Shown here: positions 25,297 through 33,095 of the stretch, piece after piece
Numbering within the stretch: the stretch's first letter is position 1
Layout: every line of letters begins with the position of its first letter
Assembly: GCA_020445415.1 (NCBI GenBank)
Contig: JAGRGP010000114.1
Coordinates: forward strand, 311 to 45,411
Direction of reading: 5' to 3'
DNA: 45,101 nt
Source of the DNA: Gammaproteobacteria bacterium
GTDB taxonomy: Bacteria; Pseudomonadota; Gammaproteobacteria; Chromatiales; Chromatiaceae
Position numbers and translations under genes: made by a program
The notes under the pieces: generated by a model
Database searches by the model: none
Seen by the model: the letters and a program-made list of their open reading frames with translations, nothing else
What the model was told of the DNA's origin: nothing

Positions 25297-25761
25297 TCAT
25301 GGTTTGCGTTCCATCGGTTGCTGACCGGCGGGTGGCAACAGCTTACCGTAGACATGCTGAGTCTTTTCTCGTACATAGCCACAGGATTCGTAAAACGGAT
25401 GCGATAGTGCCCGCACCACATTCGAACGGACGACTAACTTACTTCGACCCCGGGTAGCTGCCCAGGACTCGGCAGCGTTCAGCAGAGAAAGGCCAATACC
25501 CTGACGGCGGGAATTCATTCCAATAACCAGTCCATTTAGTTCGCTTCTGGCCCCACCTTCTAGGGTAAACCGGTCTTCGACATGTGCCCAACCCATTAGG
25601 GTATAACCATCTCCGGTTGCCACAATGACATGGTGAGCTGGATCGGCTATCAGCCTTACCAATCGCTCACGCATTTCATCGAGAGTGGTCGGATAACCAA
25701 GTTCGGACGCGAGACGCATTACCTCTGATGCATCATCAATTGTTGCAAGCCGGATCTCCAT
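25297..25761 (-). CDS. GNAT-family N-acetyltransferase
   Basis: The 154-residue protein has the GNAT fold: MEIRLATIDDASEVMRLASELG at the N-terminus, LNGLVIGMNSRRQGIGLSLL (the acetyl-CoA loop, RRQGIG) and FYESCGYVREKTQHVYGK at the C-terminus. It is related to general GNATs found widely as integron cargo. The acceptor substrate cannot be told from sequence. It is the only gene of its cassette. Confidence 0.88.
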   Translation of the reverse strand: MEIRLATIDDASEVMRLASELGYPTTLDEMRERLVRLIADPAHHVIVATGDGYTLMGWAHVEDRFTLEGGARSELNGLVIGMNSRRQGIGLSLLNAAESWAATRGRSKLVVRSNVVRALSHPFYESCGYVREKTQHVYGKLLPPAGQQPMERKP

Positions 25762-26095
25762 TTGTTTACCACCTAATGAATGACGTAGACCCCCCTGCCC
25801 CTATCGCGGTAGATTACCGACTGTCTGGGTGACCTTGAGCAAAAGGCAGAGGGTCCGTAACATGAATATTACTACCATCGAAATCGATCTGGTCAAGCAT
25901 TCTTTCCGCCTGCTCGGCTAGGATGAATCTTGGCGGCCGGACGTCATACCTTCCGCGAGGACGGAAATGGCAATAACGGTATCGCCACGATCTGCAATAT
26001 GCTTGCCCGTCCGAACTTGCGCATCGTATCGTTGTGACCCGCCGAGCAACAGGCGGTACTGGTACCGCACCCTGGCCGCCAAAGTTTGTCCGCTA
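25762..26095. other. Cassette leader region with IS110-like remnant
   Basis: There is no intact gene. At 25862-25921 the plus strand reads MNITTIEIDLVKHSFRLLG then a stop, which resembles the first residues of IS110-family transposases (T-I-G-x-D-x-A-K-x-x-F-x-x-H-G). The rest contains a minus-strand frame (25918-26118) without a recognised match. Confidence 0.45.
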
Positions 26096-26172
26096 GGGTA
26101 ACCGACACGAAGCAGCACCGCTTGGTAGCGTCGGGGAGAGCGATAGCAAACAACCGTTATACATTATTATGT
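26096..26172 (-). repeat. Degenerate attC site
   Basis: Left core GGGTAAC and right core ATTATGT (first base mutated from G). The interior shares CGAAGCAGCA and GAGAGCGATAGC with sites at 29497 and 31872. The right core overlaps the stop of the gene at 26167. Confidence 0.5.
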
Positions 26173-26520
26173 TTCATGGCTGTACCGCACTTCTACGCGC
26201 TCATCAGTGATTTCCGCAATAACCTTGATTCCACTTGTAAAGTAGAACGGTTCGGTTTCAACCACATTGCCAGTTATGAAAAGCACTCTAAACACTATCG
26301 CCCCTTCATCGTCTATATTCAACGGATAAGAGGATTTAGATTCGATCTTGCCGATGTGCTTTTCTATACTTCGCCATTTCGCGACAACCGATACTACCTC
26401 AGAGGTGTTGTTCACAACCTCGATCTCTGCGTCGAAAAATGATGGAGCGGCCAAAATCACTAGCGCCACGAAAAAGATTAGTGAAGCCGCCGTAAGCACA
26501 TTGAAAATACGTCCCGTCAT
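26167..26520 (-). CDS. Small membrane-anchored protein of unknown function
   Basis: The 117-residue protein has one N-terminal transmembrane helix (FNVLTAASLIFFVALVILAA) followed by a beta-rich domain (EIEVVNNTSEVVSVVAKWRS, GKIESKSSYPLNIDDEGAI). The arrangement suggests an anchor with a small periplasmic immunoglobulin-like or FixG-type domain, but no family is recognised. It is the sole gene of its cassette; the stop lies in attC. Confidence 0.6.
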   Translation of the reverse strand: MTGRIFNVLTAASLIFFVALVILAAPSFFDAEIEVVNNTSEVVSVVAKWRSIEKHIGKIESKSSYPLNIDDEGAIVFRVLFITGNVVETEPFYFTSGIKVIAEITDERVEVRYSHET

Positions 26521-26537
26521 TGTGGAACATTACAATA

Positions 26538-26605
26538 CAATAACGCCGCAAGCATTGACGCATTGGGTGTGCGGTAGCAAGCAAATTTGATTTGCATTCT
26601 TATGT
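26538..26605 (-). repeat. attC site of zinc-ribbon cassette
   Basis: Cores CAATAAC and CTTATGT flank AACGCCGCAAGC and GCGGTAGC arms over 68 bp. The right core contains the stop codon of the zinc-ribbon gene. Confidence 0.6.
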
Positions 26606-27001
26606 GTTTCTAAAAAACTTTTCATTTGGATGAGACTCAATTTCTTCCCTTCTCTCCATATGACGTTTCTGCTGTTCTTTCTTAGCCTGTATTCGATGTC
26701 GACAACGCAGACATCTTATTGCTGTTGAGTTAATATCTCCTTTAACTATTTCATACCACCATTTTTGTTGCTTGGCTGTCCAAAGCTCCTTAGATCCGCA
26801 ATCTTGGCATGTAAACGATCTATCTATGTAAAATTTTGGTAGAGGTCCGTAAGTATTGTTGTGTTTCAATTCTTCCCAATCCGCCATTACTGCATTGTTC
26901 GGGATTGTAATCGGTTTAATCAGAGTATTTATCGATAATTTCTCAGCACTCCGCCTTCGCTTTTCTCGAATTGCTAACCTTCGCTGTTTATTACGTTTCA
27001 T
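26600..27001 (-). CDS. Zinc-ribbon domain protein
   Basis: The 133-residue protein starts at the ATG at 27001; a GTG at 27025 would start inside attC remnant sequence. After a very basic N-terminus (KRNKQRRLAIREKRRRS) comes FTCQDCGSKELWTAKQQKWW and, later, IRCLRCRHR. These are the two CxxC knuckles of the 'probable zinc-ribbon domain' (zf-trcl) family, including its W-T-A-x-Q-Q-x-W-W signature. The function is unknown, possibly RNA or protein binding. Confidence 0.8.
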   Translation of the reverse strand: MKRNKQRRLAIREKRRRSAEKLSINTLIKPITIPNNAVMADWEELKHNNTYGPLPKFYIDRSFTCQDCGSKELWTAKQQKWWYEIVKGDINSTAIRCLRCRHRIQAKKEQQKRHMERREEIESHPNEKFFRNT

Positions 27002-27014
27002 ATACAGAGATACA

Positions 27015-27035
27015 TTAATTAGCACATTGCTAGGC
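27015..27035 (-). repeat. Truncated attC remnant (R'' side only)
   Basis: Only the right end survives: AGCACATTGCTAGGC, matching the GCATTGTTAGGC end of intact sites. The left half is missing and the zinc-ribbon gene begins immediately, so two cassettes appear fused. Confidence 0.45.
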
Positions 27036-27037
27036 CA

Positions 27038-27248
27038 TTATGTTGTGACATCATCTATTGCCTTCGCTTCAACTTTCGATAAATACAACTGTGCATCCGC
27101 ATCTGTGATATCGACTTGCCCACCAGACGCATTAAAGATTGATTTTGATCGAGCTTCAACGACCGGTTCATATTTACCACGCGCATAGGATTCCACAAGA
27201 TCCTTTATGGCTACATGTACTTTTTTGTTTAGTTCTCCTATGTACTTG
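27038..27248 (-). pseudogene. ORF fragment downstream of LysE-like gene
   Basis: The frame encodes KKVHVAIKDLVESYARGKYE, then ASGGQVDITDADAQLYLSKV, and ends at a stop beside the attC remnant. Codon use looks natural, but there is no in-frame ATG after the LysE stop; the frame enters from within the end of the LysE gene and only TTG/GTG codons there could start it. It is probably the C-terminal part of a gene whose 5' end was lost, or a second ORF of the cassette with an unusual start. No family is recognised. Confidence 0.4.
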
Positions 27249-27860
27249 TTAAGTTCTTGCCACCACAAGCGCACCCACCCCAATCGAAATACTCCCAGCA
27301 AGCTTTTCTACTAGCTCACCGCATCCTATGCGCCTGGCCCGCATGGCCGCATGGTGCGCGGCATAAGCATATCCAAGCTTTACCGAACCCACCGTTACGA
27401 CCGTCATAAACGCAATTGCCGCAACACCACCCAAACTAAGTTGCTCAATCTCAACGAATGAAGGCAATATACTCGCGTAAAAAAAGACCGCCTTCAAGTC
27501 GCTAAGCGTTAGCAGCAAACCTGCAAGATAGCTCCATAACAACGAACCATCTTTTTTATCAGGCTTCCGTGCAACTCCATTTCCCAATAGTAGCGATATA
27601 CCAAACCATACCAGATAAAACCCTCCGATATATTTCGCAACTACAAAGTACTCGCCCAGCATCTCCGCTGCCAAGGTCGCTCCAGCAATCGCGAGAACCG
27701 CATAAAGAAGATCACCACTCACAACTCCAACCGCTGACGCTATACCACTGTAAAGACCAAATGTGGTGGAATTCGAAACAATCAACAACACGCTCGTACT
27801 CGGTACAGCGGCCATCACAGCCATGATGCCAAATAGCCCCATGAGTTCCACAAGATCCAT
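27249..27860 (-). CDS. LysE/RhtB-family amino-acid exporter
   Basis: The 203-residue protein has about six hydrophobic segments. Family features are MAAVPSTSVLLIVSNSTTFG (the P-G/S-P region after helix 1), GVVSGDLLYAVLAIAG and the helix YIGGFYLVWFGISLLLG. The start ATG has GGGAGAG just upstream. LysE-type proteins export amino acids or homoserine-lactone-like compounds by proton antiport. The substrate is unknown. Confidence 0.85.
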   Translation of the reverse strand: MDLVELMGLFGIMAVMAAVPSTSVLLIVSNSTTFGLYSGIASAVGVVSGDLLYAVLAIAGATLAAEMLGEYFVVAKYIGGFYLVWFGISLLLGNGVARKPDKKDGSLLWSYLAGLLLTLSDLKAVFFYASILPSFVEIEQLSLGGVAAIAFMTVVTVGSVKLGYAYAAHHAAMRARRIGCGELVEKLAGSISIGVGALVVART

Positions 27861-27876
27861 TGCTCTCCCTATTTTT

Positions 27877-27963
27877 TCTTAACGGCTGCGGTAACCGGAC
27901 CCAACAAGCAGCGCAAGTAACGAGCGGCGCGTTTTTTCGTCCGAATGTACATGTTTGTTAGCC
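27877..27963 (-). repeat. attC site
   Basis: Cores TCTTAAC and GTTAGCC flank 87 bp with AACGGCTGCGG and CCGAATGTACATGTTT arms. It belongs to the cassette at about 27964-28668. Confidence 0.7.
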
Positions 27964-28275
27964 CATATCTGTTCATCGGTAAATCTATTTCATACTTAAC
28001 AAATACGTTTATATTGGTCGTTCACATAGTAGTGAGTAGTTTTTGTACACAAATCCTTCACTCTTCCTCAACTTCTCGCCTGCTATCATCACTAGTGGTT
28101 CCCATACTTTCTTCTTAGGAGCTATCGATACCGCGCTTCGCGAGATAAGAAGTTCAACGTCGGTAGAAGCACCTTATTTTGTGTGCACTACGATTATTGG
28201 CTTAATATAATGCTCTGGTTTGTGAATTGATAAATTGCGAGTTGCTTGAAGTTTAGCCAAGCCTCGGACGATGTA
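27964..28275. other. AT-rich stretch of cassette without a gene
   Basis: No ORF of useful length is found on either strand. A GCGCTTCGCGAG palindrome-like run near 28132 is the only structure noticed. Confidence 0.4.
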
Positions 28276-28518
28276 TTAAATACTCAGAGCATTAAACAAC
28301 CCATATCTGGAGATACACACCGTTTTCCCAAACAATTTCAACGATTCGCTACACAAGAATACTAATATACGTTTCGATTCTTGCCATCGTAAAATATGGC
28401 GCCGTTGAAGAATAGTGAAAATACTATGGAATCCTATGAAATCTTCTTTCAGCACTAGTCTATTTCCTGACCGTGATTTCAGATCATCCAACAATTCTTC
28501 AGCATTAAGGGTTTCCAA
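28276..28518 (-). CDS. Hypothetical cassette protein, possibly frameshifted at its start
   Basis: The frame has a TTG start giving 80 residues (ETLNAEELLDDLKSRSGNR ...). The same frame is open for 16 codons further upstream and reads protein-like (PSSVIEAVLYRL), but contains no ATG. An ATG at 28568 in another frame gives MSKQSVSVLSY before a stop. A single-base slip would join the two into MSKQSVSVL-SVIEAVLYRLETLNAEELL. This suggests a decayed gene of about 95 residues. No domain is recognised. Confidence 0.4.
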   Translation of the reverse strand: METLNAEELLDDLKSRSGNRLVLKEDFIGFHSIFTILQRRHILRWQESKRILVFLCSESLKLFGKTVCISRYGLFNALSI

Positions 28519-28668
28519 TCTGTATAGGACGGCCTCAATAACTGAGGACGGAAACCGATTGTTTCGACATCAGAAAATGCTGTGGTATAAATCAAATGTT
28601 ACCCGGTTTTCGTAAGGAAAGAATCAAATGATTGATATTGATGCTTTCACGGCATCCCGGCATTTTTT

Positions 28669-28745
28669 TTATAACGGCGTGTATTAGGCACGACGCAGGG
28701 CACCGTCGCATTGGGTACGGCAAACTACTTGACTACATAGTAGGC
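28669..28745 (-). repeat. attC site of SLOG-like cassette
   Basis: Left core TTATAAC; right core AGTAGGC, one base short of GTTAGGC. The arms AACGGCGTGTA and TACATAGTAGGCG are partly complementary. Confidence 0.55.
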
Positions 28746-28774
28746 GATAGCAACCTTTCAACAACCCACAATAA

Positions 28775-29455
28775 CTAGAATATTTCATCCGCAGCACCTG
28801 CGAAATTTTTTGGTTCTGGTATATTTTTCTTTTTTGCTTTCTCTAGGGCCTTTCGATGATCCATATCGGCAGGAATAAAACGAATGATCTTTCCCAAGCG
28901 TTTCGCGGCTATTAATTCATCTCGAGCTACTTCACCGCCCCCAATTCCTATTAAAACATCACTGTTTTCAATCATCGCGGTTGATGTCGGCGACAAGGTA
29001 TCGCTATTTTCAATATAACCACCCCAAGTCGCATCTTCTATATAAAATACGTAATCGACACAATCGGACAATTTGGCACCGTATTTTTTTGCTTGTGTGG
29101 ATACAACCCCTGTCGTAGTAAATCCTTTGCCCTTAGCTAGATCATAAACCGCGCCTATACCTTCTGGCGTCGCCCCAATATTAATAAGTACTCGAGACGG
29201 ATTGAATTCGTCTAGAATTTGCGACGCTTTTTCAAGCATATCAGTCCTATTTTCGTATTCTGCCCCAGAATAGCCAACGAACGTAACAACTAACTTATTC
29301 TGACTTTCGAAGAATCGTTTGACTTCTTTAGGACTGGCATCCATTACGACGGTTTTCACCGTACACGCCAATACACTTGCAGGTAAAATCCAGAACAAAC
29401 AACTCACAGTAAAAGAAAGTGGAATTCTTATCTTCCGAAAAAAATCAGTTATCAT
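28775..29455 (-). CDS. Exported protein with SLOG/LOG-like nucleotide-binding fold
   Basis: The 226-residue protein starts at the ATG at 29455 with AAGGAG upstream. A signal peptide (FTVSCLFWILPASVLAC) ends at a cysteine that could be lipidated. The mature domain alternates strands and helices (KLVVTFVGYSGAEYE, RVLINIGATPEGIGAVYDL) and ends with ENSDVLIGIGGGEVARDELI and GKIIRFIPADMDH. The 'GxGGG-x-x-x-x-x-E' motif followed by a strand is like SLOG/LOG Rossmann proteins, which bind nucleotides or NAD and are normally cytoplasmic. An exported version is unusual. The function is unknown. Confidence 0.55.
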   Translation of the reverse strand: MITDFFRKIRIPLSFTVSCLFWILPASVLACTVKTVVMDASPKEVKRFFESQNKLVVTFVGYSGAEYENRTDMLEKASQILDEFNPSRVLINIGATPEGIGAVYDLAKGKGFTTTGVVSTQAKKYGAKLSDCVDYVFYIEDATWGGYIENSDTLSPTSTAMIENSDVLIGIGGGEVARDELIAAKRLGKIIRFIPADMDHRKALEKAKKKNIPEPKNFAGAADEIF

Positions 29456-29496
29456 TATAATCTCCTTTGCTGCTCGTAGAGGGGTCCTTATTGCCT

Positions 29497-29585
29497 GCCT
29501 TACGCCGTAATAAGCGACGCGGAGCAGCAATGCTGAAAAGCATCCGAGTGAGCGGTAGCGAACCACGTTTACCGCGCTGCTAGCA
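29497..29585 (-). repeat. attC site of GNAT cassette 2
   Basis: Left core GCCTTAC (an A lost from TAAC) and right core GCTAGCA. The interior has GCGGAGCAGCAATGCTG and GAGTGAGCGGTAGCGAAC, shared with sites at 31872, 35552 and 42530. Confidence 0.6.
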
Positions 29586-29591
29586 ATGCTA

Positions 29592-30125
29592 TTACCACAA
29601 TGCGGGATTGCGTAGTGATTTCACGCACAATAACTCACCCACTATTTCATTTTCCTTTCCTTCCTTCAGTACAAGTGCCTGCCAACCAAAAGGGTACTGC
29701 AGTTTGTAGGGTGGTGAAAATCTTGTAGCTGCATCTGCGCTAAACCCATACCTCTCGTAATAACCCGGATCACCATAGACAATAATAACATTCACAGCTT
29801 TCTCTCTAAGTTGTGTAATGCCACGTTCTATAAGCTTCTTTCCGACACCACACTTTTGATACGCTGGCTTCACTCCCAATGGCGCCAAGATATAACCAGA
29901 CCAGTTCGATTCGGATCTAGCTGTTACAGGTGAAAAAGCGATGTGCCCTACTATCTTGCCACTCGCTTCGGCAACCAAAGCGATTGTTTCAGGGCTTGTT
30001 TCTTCTCCCAGTAAACTGACTGCAAGGCTCGCAACAATATGATTCTCCCTTTCTGGAAAAGCGAGCATATAGACATCATGAATATCACCACAATCATGAT
30101 CTGTTGCGGAACGGATACCTGTCAT
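29592..30125 (-). CDS. GNAT-family N-acetyltransferase
   Basis: The 177-residue protein shows GKIVGHIAFSPV, LAPLGVKPAYQKCGVGKKLI (acetyl-CoA loop, Q-K-C-G-V-G-K) and GDPGYYERYGFSADAATRF. This last motif marks the YhbS-like GNAT subgroup that contains 'GDPxYYxRFGF'. The role of that group is poorly defined; some members act on small molecules. It is the single gene of its cassette. Confidence 0.9.
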   Translation of the reverse strand: MTGIRSATDHDCGDIHDVYMLAFPERENHIVASLAVSLLGEETSPETIALVAEASGKIVGHIAFSPVTARSESNWSGYILAPLGVKPAYQKCGVGKKLIERGITQLREKAVNVIIVYGDPGYYERYGFSADAATRFSPPYKLQYPFGWQALVLKEGKENEIVGELLCVKSLRNPALW

Positions 30126-30131
30126 TTTTTG

Positions 30132-30210
30132 TTGTTACCCACTTGAATAAAACACGACGCAGCGTGCCATCGTGGAGAGTGAAGCGAACTACAAGAGGTA
30201 TTTATTATAT
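30132..30210 (-). repeat. Degenerate attC site
   Basis: Left core TTGTTAC and right core ATTATAT. CACGACGCAGCGTGCCATCG in the interior matches the 28669 site (CACGACGCAGGGCACCGTCG), which supports the call despite poor cores. Confidence 0.45.
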
Positions 30211-30222
30211 CGACTTTACTCA

Positions 30223-30834
30223 CTATCTCTCCATCACCGCCAACTTTGCACCAAGCGCCACAAACAACCCGGCAAACACACGCTGAATTCCTTGAATGAG
30301 TTTCGGCGAATTTGACGCGTAGAAGCAAACCCTCGCAGCAAGAAGGCCATAGCCAACGAACACGATAAACGTCATAAGCATGAAAATTCCACTTAAAATC
30401 AACATATGCACCACTGGTGATCCAGTATCTGTAGGCAAGAACTGAGGCAGAAATGCTAAAAAGAAGATAGAGAGTTTCGGATTCAGGATGTTGATCAAGA
30501 AAGCATGAGTCACAATCTTTCCGAAACCTATTTCACTCTGTGAGGAATGGAACTCAATGGACCCAGATTCTTTCCACATTACCCAAGCCAAATATGCCAA
30601 GTAAAGTACTCCACAAACCTTAAACATCTGAAATGCCATAGCGCTTGCATGCAGGATCGCCGCTAAGCCGAATACACTGGCCATTAGATGAGGGACGATG
30701 CCAGCCGTACACCCAATAGCGGAAAAAATACTTGCTCTGGCACCTTTCGTTAATCCAGTAGAAACCGTGTATATGACGCCAGTTCCCGGCATTAGTACAA
30801 CGATGAGCGACGTAACAAGAAACTCTGCAATCAT
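30223..30834 (-). CDS. LysE/RhtB-family exporter 2
   Basis: From the ATG at 30834 (AGGGG upstream) the protein has 203 residues. It carries SLIVVLMPGTGVIYTVSTGL (the conserved P-G-P-type loop), GCTAGIVPHLMASVFGLAAI and HAFLINILNPKLSIFFLAFL, the N-P-K-x-x-x-F-F motif typical of RhtB. Six helices are predicted. The expected role is efflux of amino acids or related metabolites. It is a second, distinct LysE cassette in this array. Confidence 0.9.
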   Translation of the reverse strand: MIAEFLVTSLIVVLMPGTGVIYTVSTGLTKGARASIFSAIGCTAGIVPHLMASVFGLAAILHASAMAFQMFKVCGVLYLAYLAWVMWKESGSIEFHSSQSEIGFGKIVTHAFLINILNPKLSIFFLAFLPQFLPTDTGSPVVHMLILSGIFMLMTFIVFVGYGLLAARVCFYASNSPKLIQGIQRVFAGLFVALGAKLAVMER

Positions 30835-30862
30835 CACTATTCGTTCCCCTTGTGCAGTATGG

Positions 30863-30934
30863 GCAGAACGCATATGCTCAGCCGATACGAAACCGCACAA
30901 CAGTTTGTCGGTCGGTTGGAGCGCTTTGTTGGGC
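30863..30934 (-). repeat. attC site of TIR cassette 1
   Basis: Cores GCAGAAC and GTTGGGC flank 72 bp. The right part TTGGAGCGCTTTGTTGGGC matches the class of site seen at 38782 and 37638. Confidence 0.65.
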
Positions 30935-30950
30935 GGCAGCTAAACAACGA

Positions 30951-31844
30951 CTAGATCCGCTTGTCGATAAAGTCCATCAATCGAGTTTGTATGGATGTGA
31001 TATCGTTTCGATCCTTGAGTGATATGTAAATACCTCCTCCGATGTCAGCAGGCATCTTCGCACCTTGCTCTCGAATAACGAGAACCCGATCTCTACCCTT
31101 AGCTTGCATGAATATGCCCATTTCGAAGATGACATTGTCACGCGGCGCTGCGTAGTTCTCTTCTCCAAGAAACTCATCGTCCTTCGTGAGAAGCATGATG
31201 GCGCCGAGGCAGCTATGCGAGGCATCTACCAATTCCTCAAGAATTGTGGAGCCAGGAGCAAAATCCAACTCCCAATCGCGAATCGAAACGCCACGTGAGG
31301 ATAGAAACTTGCTAATGTCATTAGCTGTTGCTCTTGCCTTTGAGCTGTACGCAAGGAAAACATCATTAACGCGCTTAACTGCTTGAATCCACGCTTCGAT
31401 CTGCGGCTTCGCGTAAGGCGAATCAAGCCAATCTGGCCCAGCGCCTGGCTGAGCGGACAGAATGAGTTGGCCTCCTCCAGACCAAGTGATCCCATCAGCG
31501 GCCACATTAGTCTCCGTGATTACGAGAACTTCCTTACGAAGGGCAACTGCAAAGGCGCCCTCAAAGTGATTCCACACAGTCGGCAGCGCCACACCAGCTT
31601 CTCCTGTCGGGTCTGACCATCGTGCGAACGCCATGATAAGGACTCCGTGGCATCGATTCATGATATCGTGAGCCGCACTGAAGGTGTATGGAGACCTGAG
31701 CGGAAGACCCGATACGTGGAATTCCTGCGGATCAAGACCGTTTGTGCGGAGCTTGTCGAGCATTGCATGCTTTAGGACTCTTTGCGATTCACTGAGATTG
31801 TGGTCGCGAGGGACACTAAGATATACCCGCTTTAAACGCTCCAA
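30951..31844 (-). CDS. TIR-like (CAP12/Pycsar-type) nucleotide-binding effector protein
   Basis: The 297-residue protein starts at a TTG with AGGGGAGG five bases upstream. Residues 1-140 form a first nucleotide-binding-like domain (VYLSVPRDHNLSESQRVL, NRCHGVLIMAFARW). Residues about 160-290 match the TIR-like domain of predicted nucleotide-binding proteins (PF10137 type): NDVFLAYSSKARATANDISK, then APRDNVIFEMGIFMQAKGRD, RVLVIREQGAKMPADIGG. The Glu in VIFEMG is the usual catalytic position of these NADases. Related domains kill phage-infected cells by consuming NAD+. A defence role is inferred; no sensor gene shares the cassette. Confidence 0.8.
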   Translation of the reverse strand: MERLKRVYLSVPRDHNLSESQRVLKHAMLDKLRTNGLDPQEFHVSGLPLRSPYTFSAAHDIMNRCHGVLIMAFARWSDPTGEAGVALPTVWNHFEGAFAVALRKEVLVITETNVAADGITWSGGGQLILSAQPGAGPDWLDSPYAKPQIEAWIQAVKRVNDVFLAYSSKARATANDISKFLSSRGVSIRDWELDFAPGSTILEELVDASHSCLGAIMLLTKDDEFLGEENYAAPRDNVIFEMGIFMQAKGRDRVLVIREQGAKMPADIGGGIYISLKDRNDITSIQTRLMDFIDKRI

Positions 31845-31871
31845 TTCATCCTCCCCTAGATGTTAAAATAC

Positions 31872-31985
31872 CAATAACGTTGGTCGAGCTACGAACGCCA
31901 AACACCACAGTAAACGGCACGAAGCAGCAACGCTGCGGAACGTCTGAGTGGGTGATAGTGAGCAATGTTTACCGCTTGGTTAGGG
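31872..31985 (-). repeat. attC site, 114 bp
   Basis: Left core CAATAAC, right core GTTAGGG. GTAAAC (31909) pairs with GTTTAC in the right arm, and CGAAGCAGCAACGCTGCGGA forms an inner hairpin. Confidence 0.65.
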
Positions 31986-32008
31986 CTGCTTTTTCTCAAT
32001 CAATCTGT

Positions 32009-32299
32009 TCATGTTTTTGGCTCGTAAACTTCCAAAATAGAAATTTTTGGCGGTGCCATTATAATCCCCGCAAGCTTTGGCATTATCTTTTCACGAATTG
32101 ACGCTCCTGCCGCCTCAGCATCCGCTTTAGTCTGCCAGACTGTAAAAGAGCCGTAATCTGTTTCCCCTTCCGATACTGTATATGTTGCACTTACAAATCC
32201 TTTCAAGGTTTTTGTGTGGCGATAAATTTCGTCAGCCATCTCTTCGATTAATTTTCGGCTTTCTGGTTTTGCTTCAAATGTGAAATGTCTTGAATACAC
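32009..32299 (-). CDS. ABM-type dimeric alpha-beta barrel protein
   Basis: The 96-residue protein starts at a GTG with GAGAGGAG upstream. It looks like an antibiotic-biosynthesis-monooxygenase-like (ABM) protein: YSRHFTFEAKPESRKLIEEM, then TLKGFVSATYTVSEGETDYG, FTVWQTKADAEAAGASIRE. Small proteins of this fold act as heme- or quinone-modifying enzymes or as sensors, without a cofactor motif. The specific function is unknown. It is the sole gene of its cassette. Confidence 0.7.
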   Translation of the reverse strand: MYSRHFTFEAKPESRKLIEEMADEIYRHTKTLKGFVSATYTVSEGETDYGSFTVWQTKADAEAAGASIREKIMPKLAGIIMAPPKISILEVYEPKT

Positions 32300-32328
32300 T
32301 CTATTATCTCCTCTCTTTTTTATGTTTT

Positions 32329-32428
32329 TCCTAACTTGGAAACCTAAGCCCCCCTAAACGGAAAGCGTTAGCGAGTCCGGTGGAGACCACGTTTTTGTGG
32401 CCGGAAAAAATTATCGGCCTTGTTATCC
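32329..32428 (-). repeat. attC site of DUF2199 cassette
   Basis: Right core GTTATCC. The left core is either TCCTAAC (32329) or the mutated ACCTAAG (32342), which aligns with the site at 41847. The interior GAGTCCGGTGGAGACCACG also matches that site. Confidence 0.6.
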
Positions 32429-32929
32429 ATGCATGGCAATCTCCGCGATTTTCTGAGCTTTTTCCATACTAATGCCATTGGTTTGATCGTGGTAAAGCTC
32501 ATGATCTGTTTCGTGTAGACAAAGATACGGGCGCGCGCCGTCTGCCCGCGGATGAACATCAGTAGCCAGTGAATGCGTGGACTCATAGTATGGCAGTGCG
32601 CTACAAAACCAACCAAAATACACACGCTCCAAGTCCGGTTCCTCCCACGTTTCAAGATAGTGCTCGTAGCTCTCTTTACTTAGAGACACCCATACACCCC
32701 ACATAAATGGCTCAGAAACACCATGAATAGGTATTTCGATTACAACCCTTGCAAAATAGTGTTTTCCATCTTCATCTGTGTAATAGCAAAGATCTTCGCC
32801 GATTCTTCCCTGCTCTTTGGTTTCGTCAGATTGCCCCAACCAAGGATCAGGAGCTTTAAAACCGAAGCTTGGAGATCCCTCGTGTTGCTTCCCGCAAGAT
32901 GAACATTTAAAGCTAAAAACTCCTGCCAT
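32423..32929 (-). CDS. DUF2199-family protein
   Basis: The 168-residue protein opens with a zinc-knuckle-like FKCSSCGKQHEGSPSFGFKA and continues with CYYTDEDGKHYFARVVIEIP and EPFMWGVWVSLSKESY, the conserved core of DUF2199. The C-terminus has the HETDHELYHDQTNGIS stretch of the family. The function is unknown. The stop codon overlaps the right core of its attC. Confidence 0.85.
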   Translation of the reverse strand: MAGVFSFKCSSCGKQHEGSPSFGFKAPDPWLGQSDETKEQGRIGEDLCYYTDEDGKHYFARVVIEIPIHGVSEPFMWGVWVSLSKESYEHYLETWEEPDLERVYFGWFCSALPYYESTHSLATDVHPRADGARPYLCLHETDHELYHDQTNGISMEKAQKIAEIAMHG

Positions 32930-32948
32930 AAATCTAATTCTACTTGTT

Positions 32949-33019
32949 GGCTAACGTTGTGCTAACCGGCGCAAAGCAGTAACGCCGCGAAGCAAACGAT
33001 GTTTACCGCATTGTTATGT
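32949..33019 (-). repeat. attC site of peptidoglycan-binding cassette
   Basis: Cores GGCTAAC and GTTATGT flank 71 bp. The left arm AACGTTGTGCTAACCGGC is repeated at 37638 (AACGTTGTGCTAACCAGC). Confidence 0.75.
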
Positions 33020-33095
33020 ATTTCTCTGTTTGAGTGTATGCTAATTGATCACTGGTAGCACCACCGCCACATGCTTTACTTGACGCGCAGCCTCA

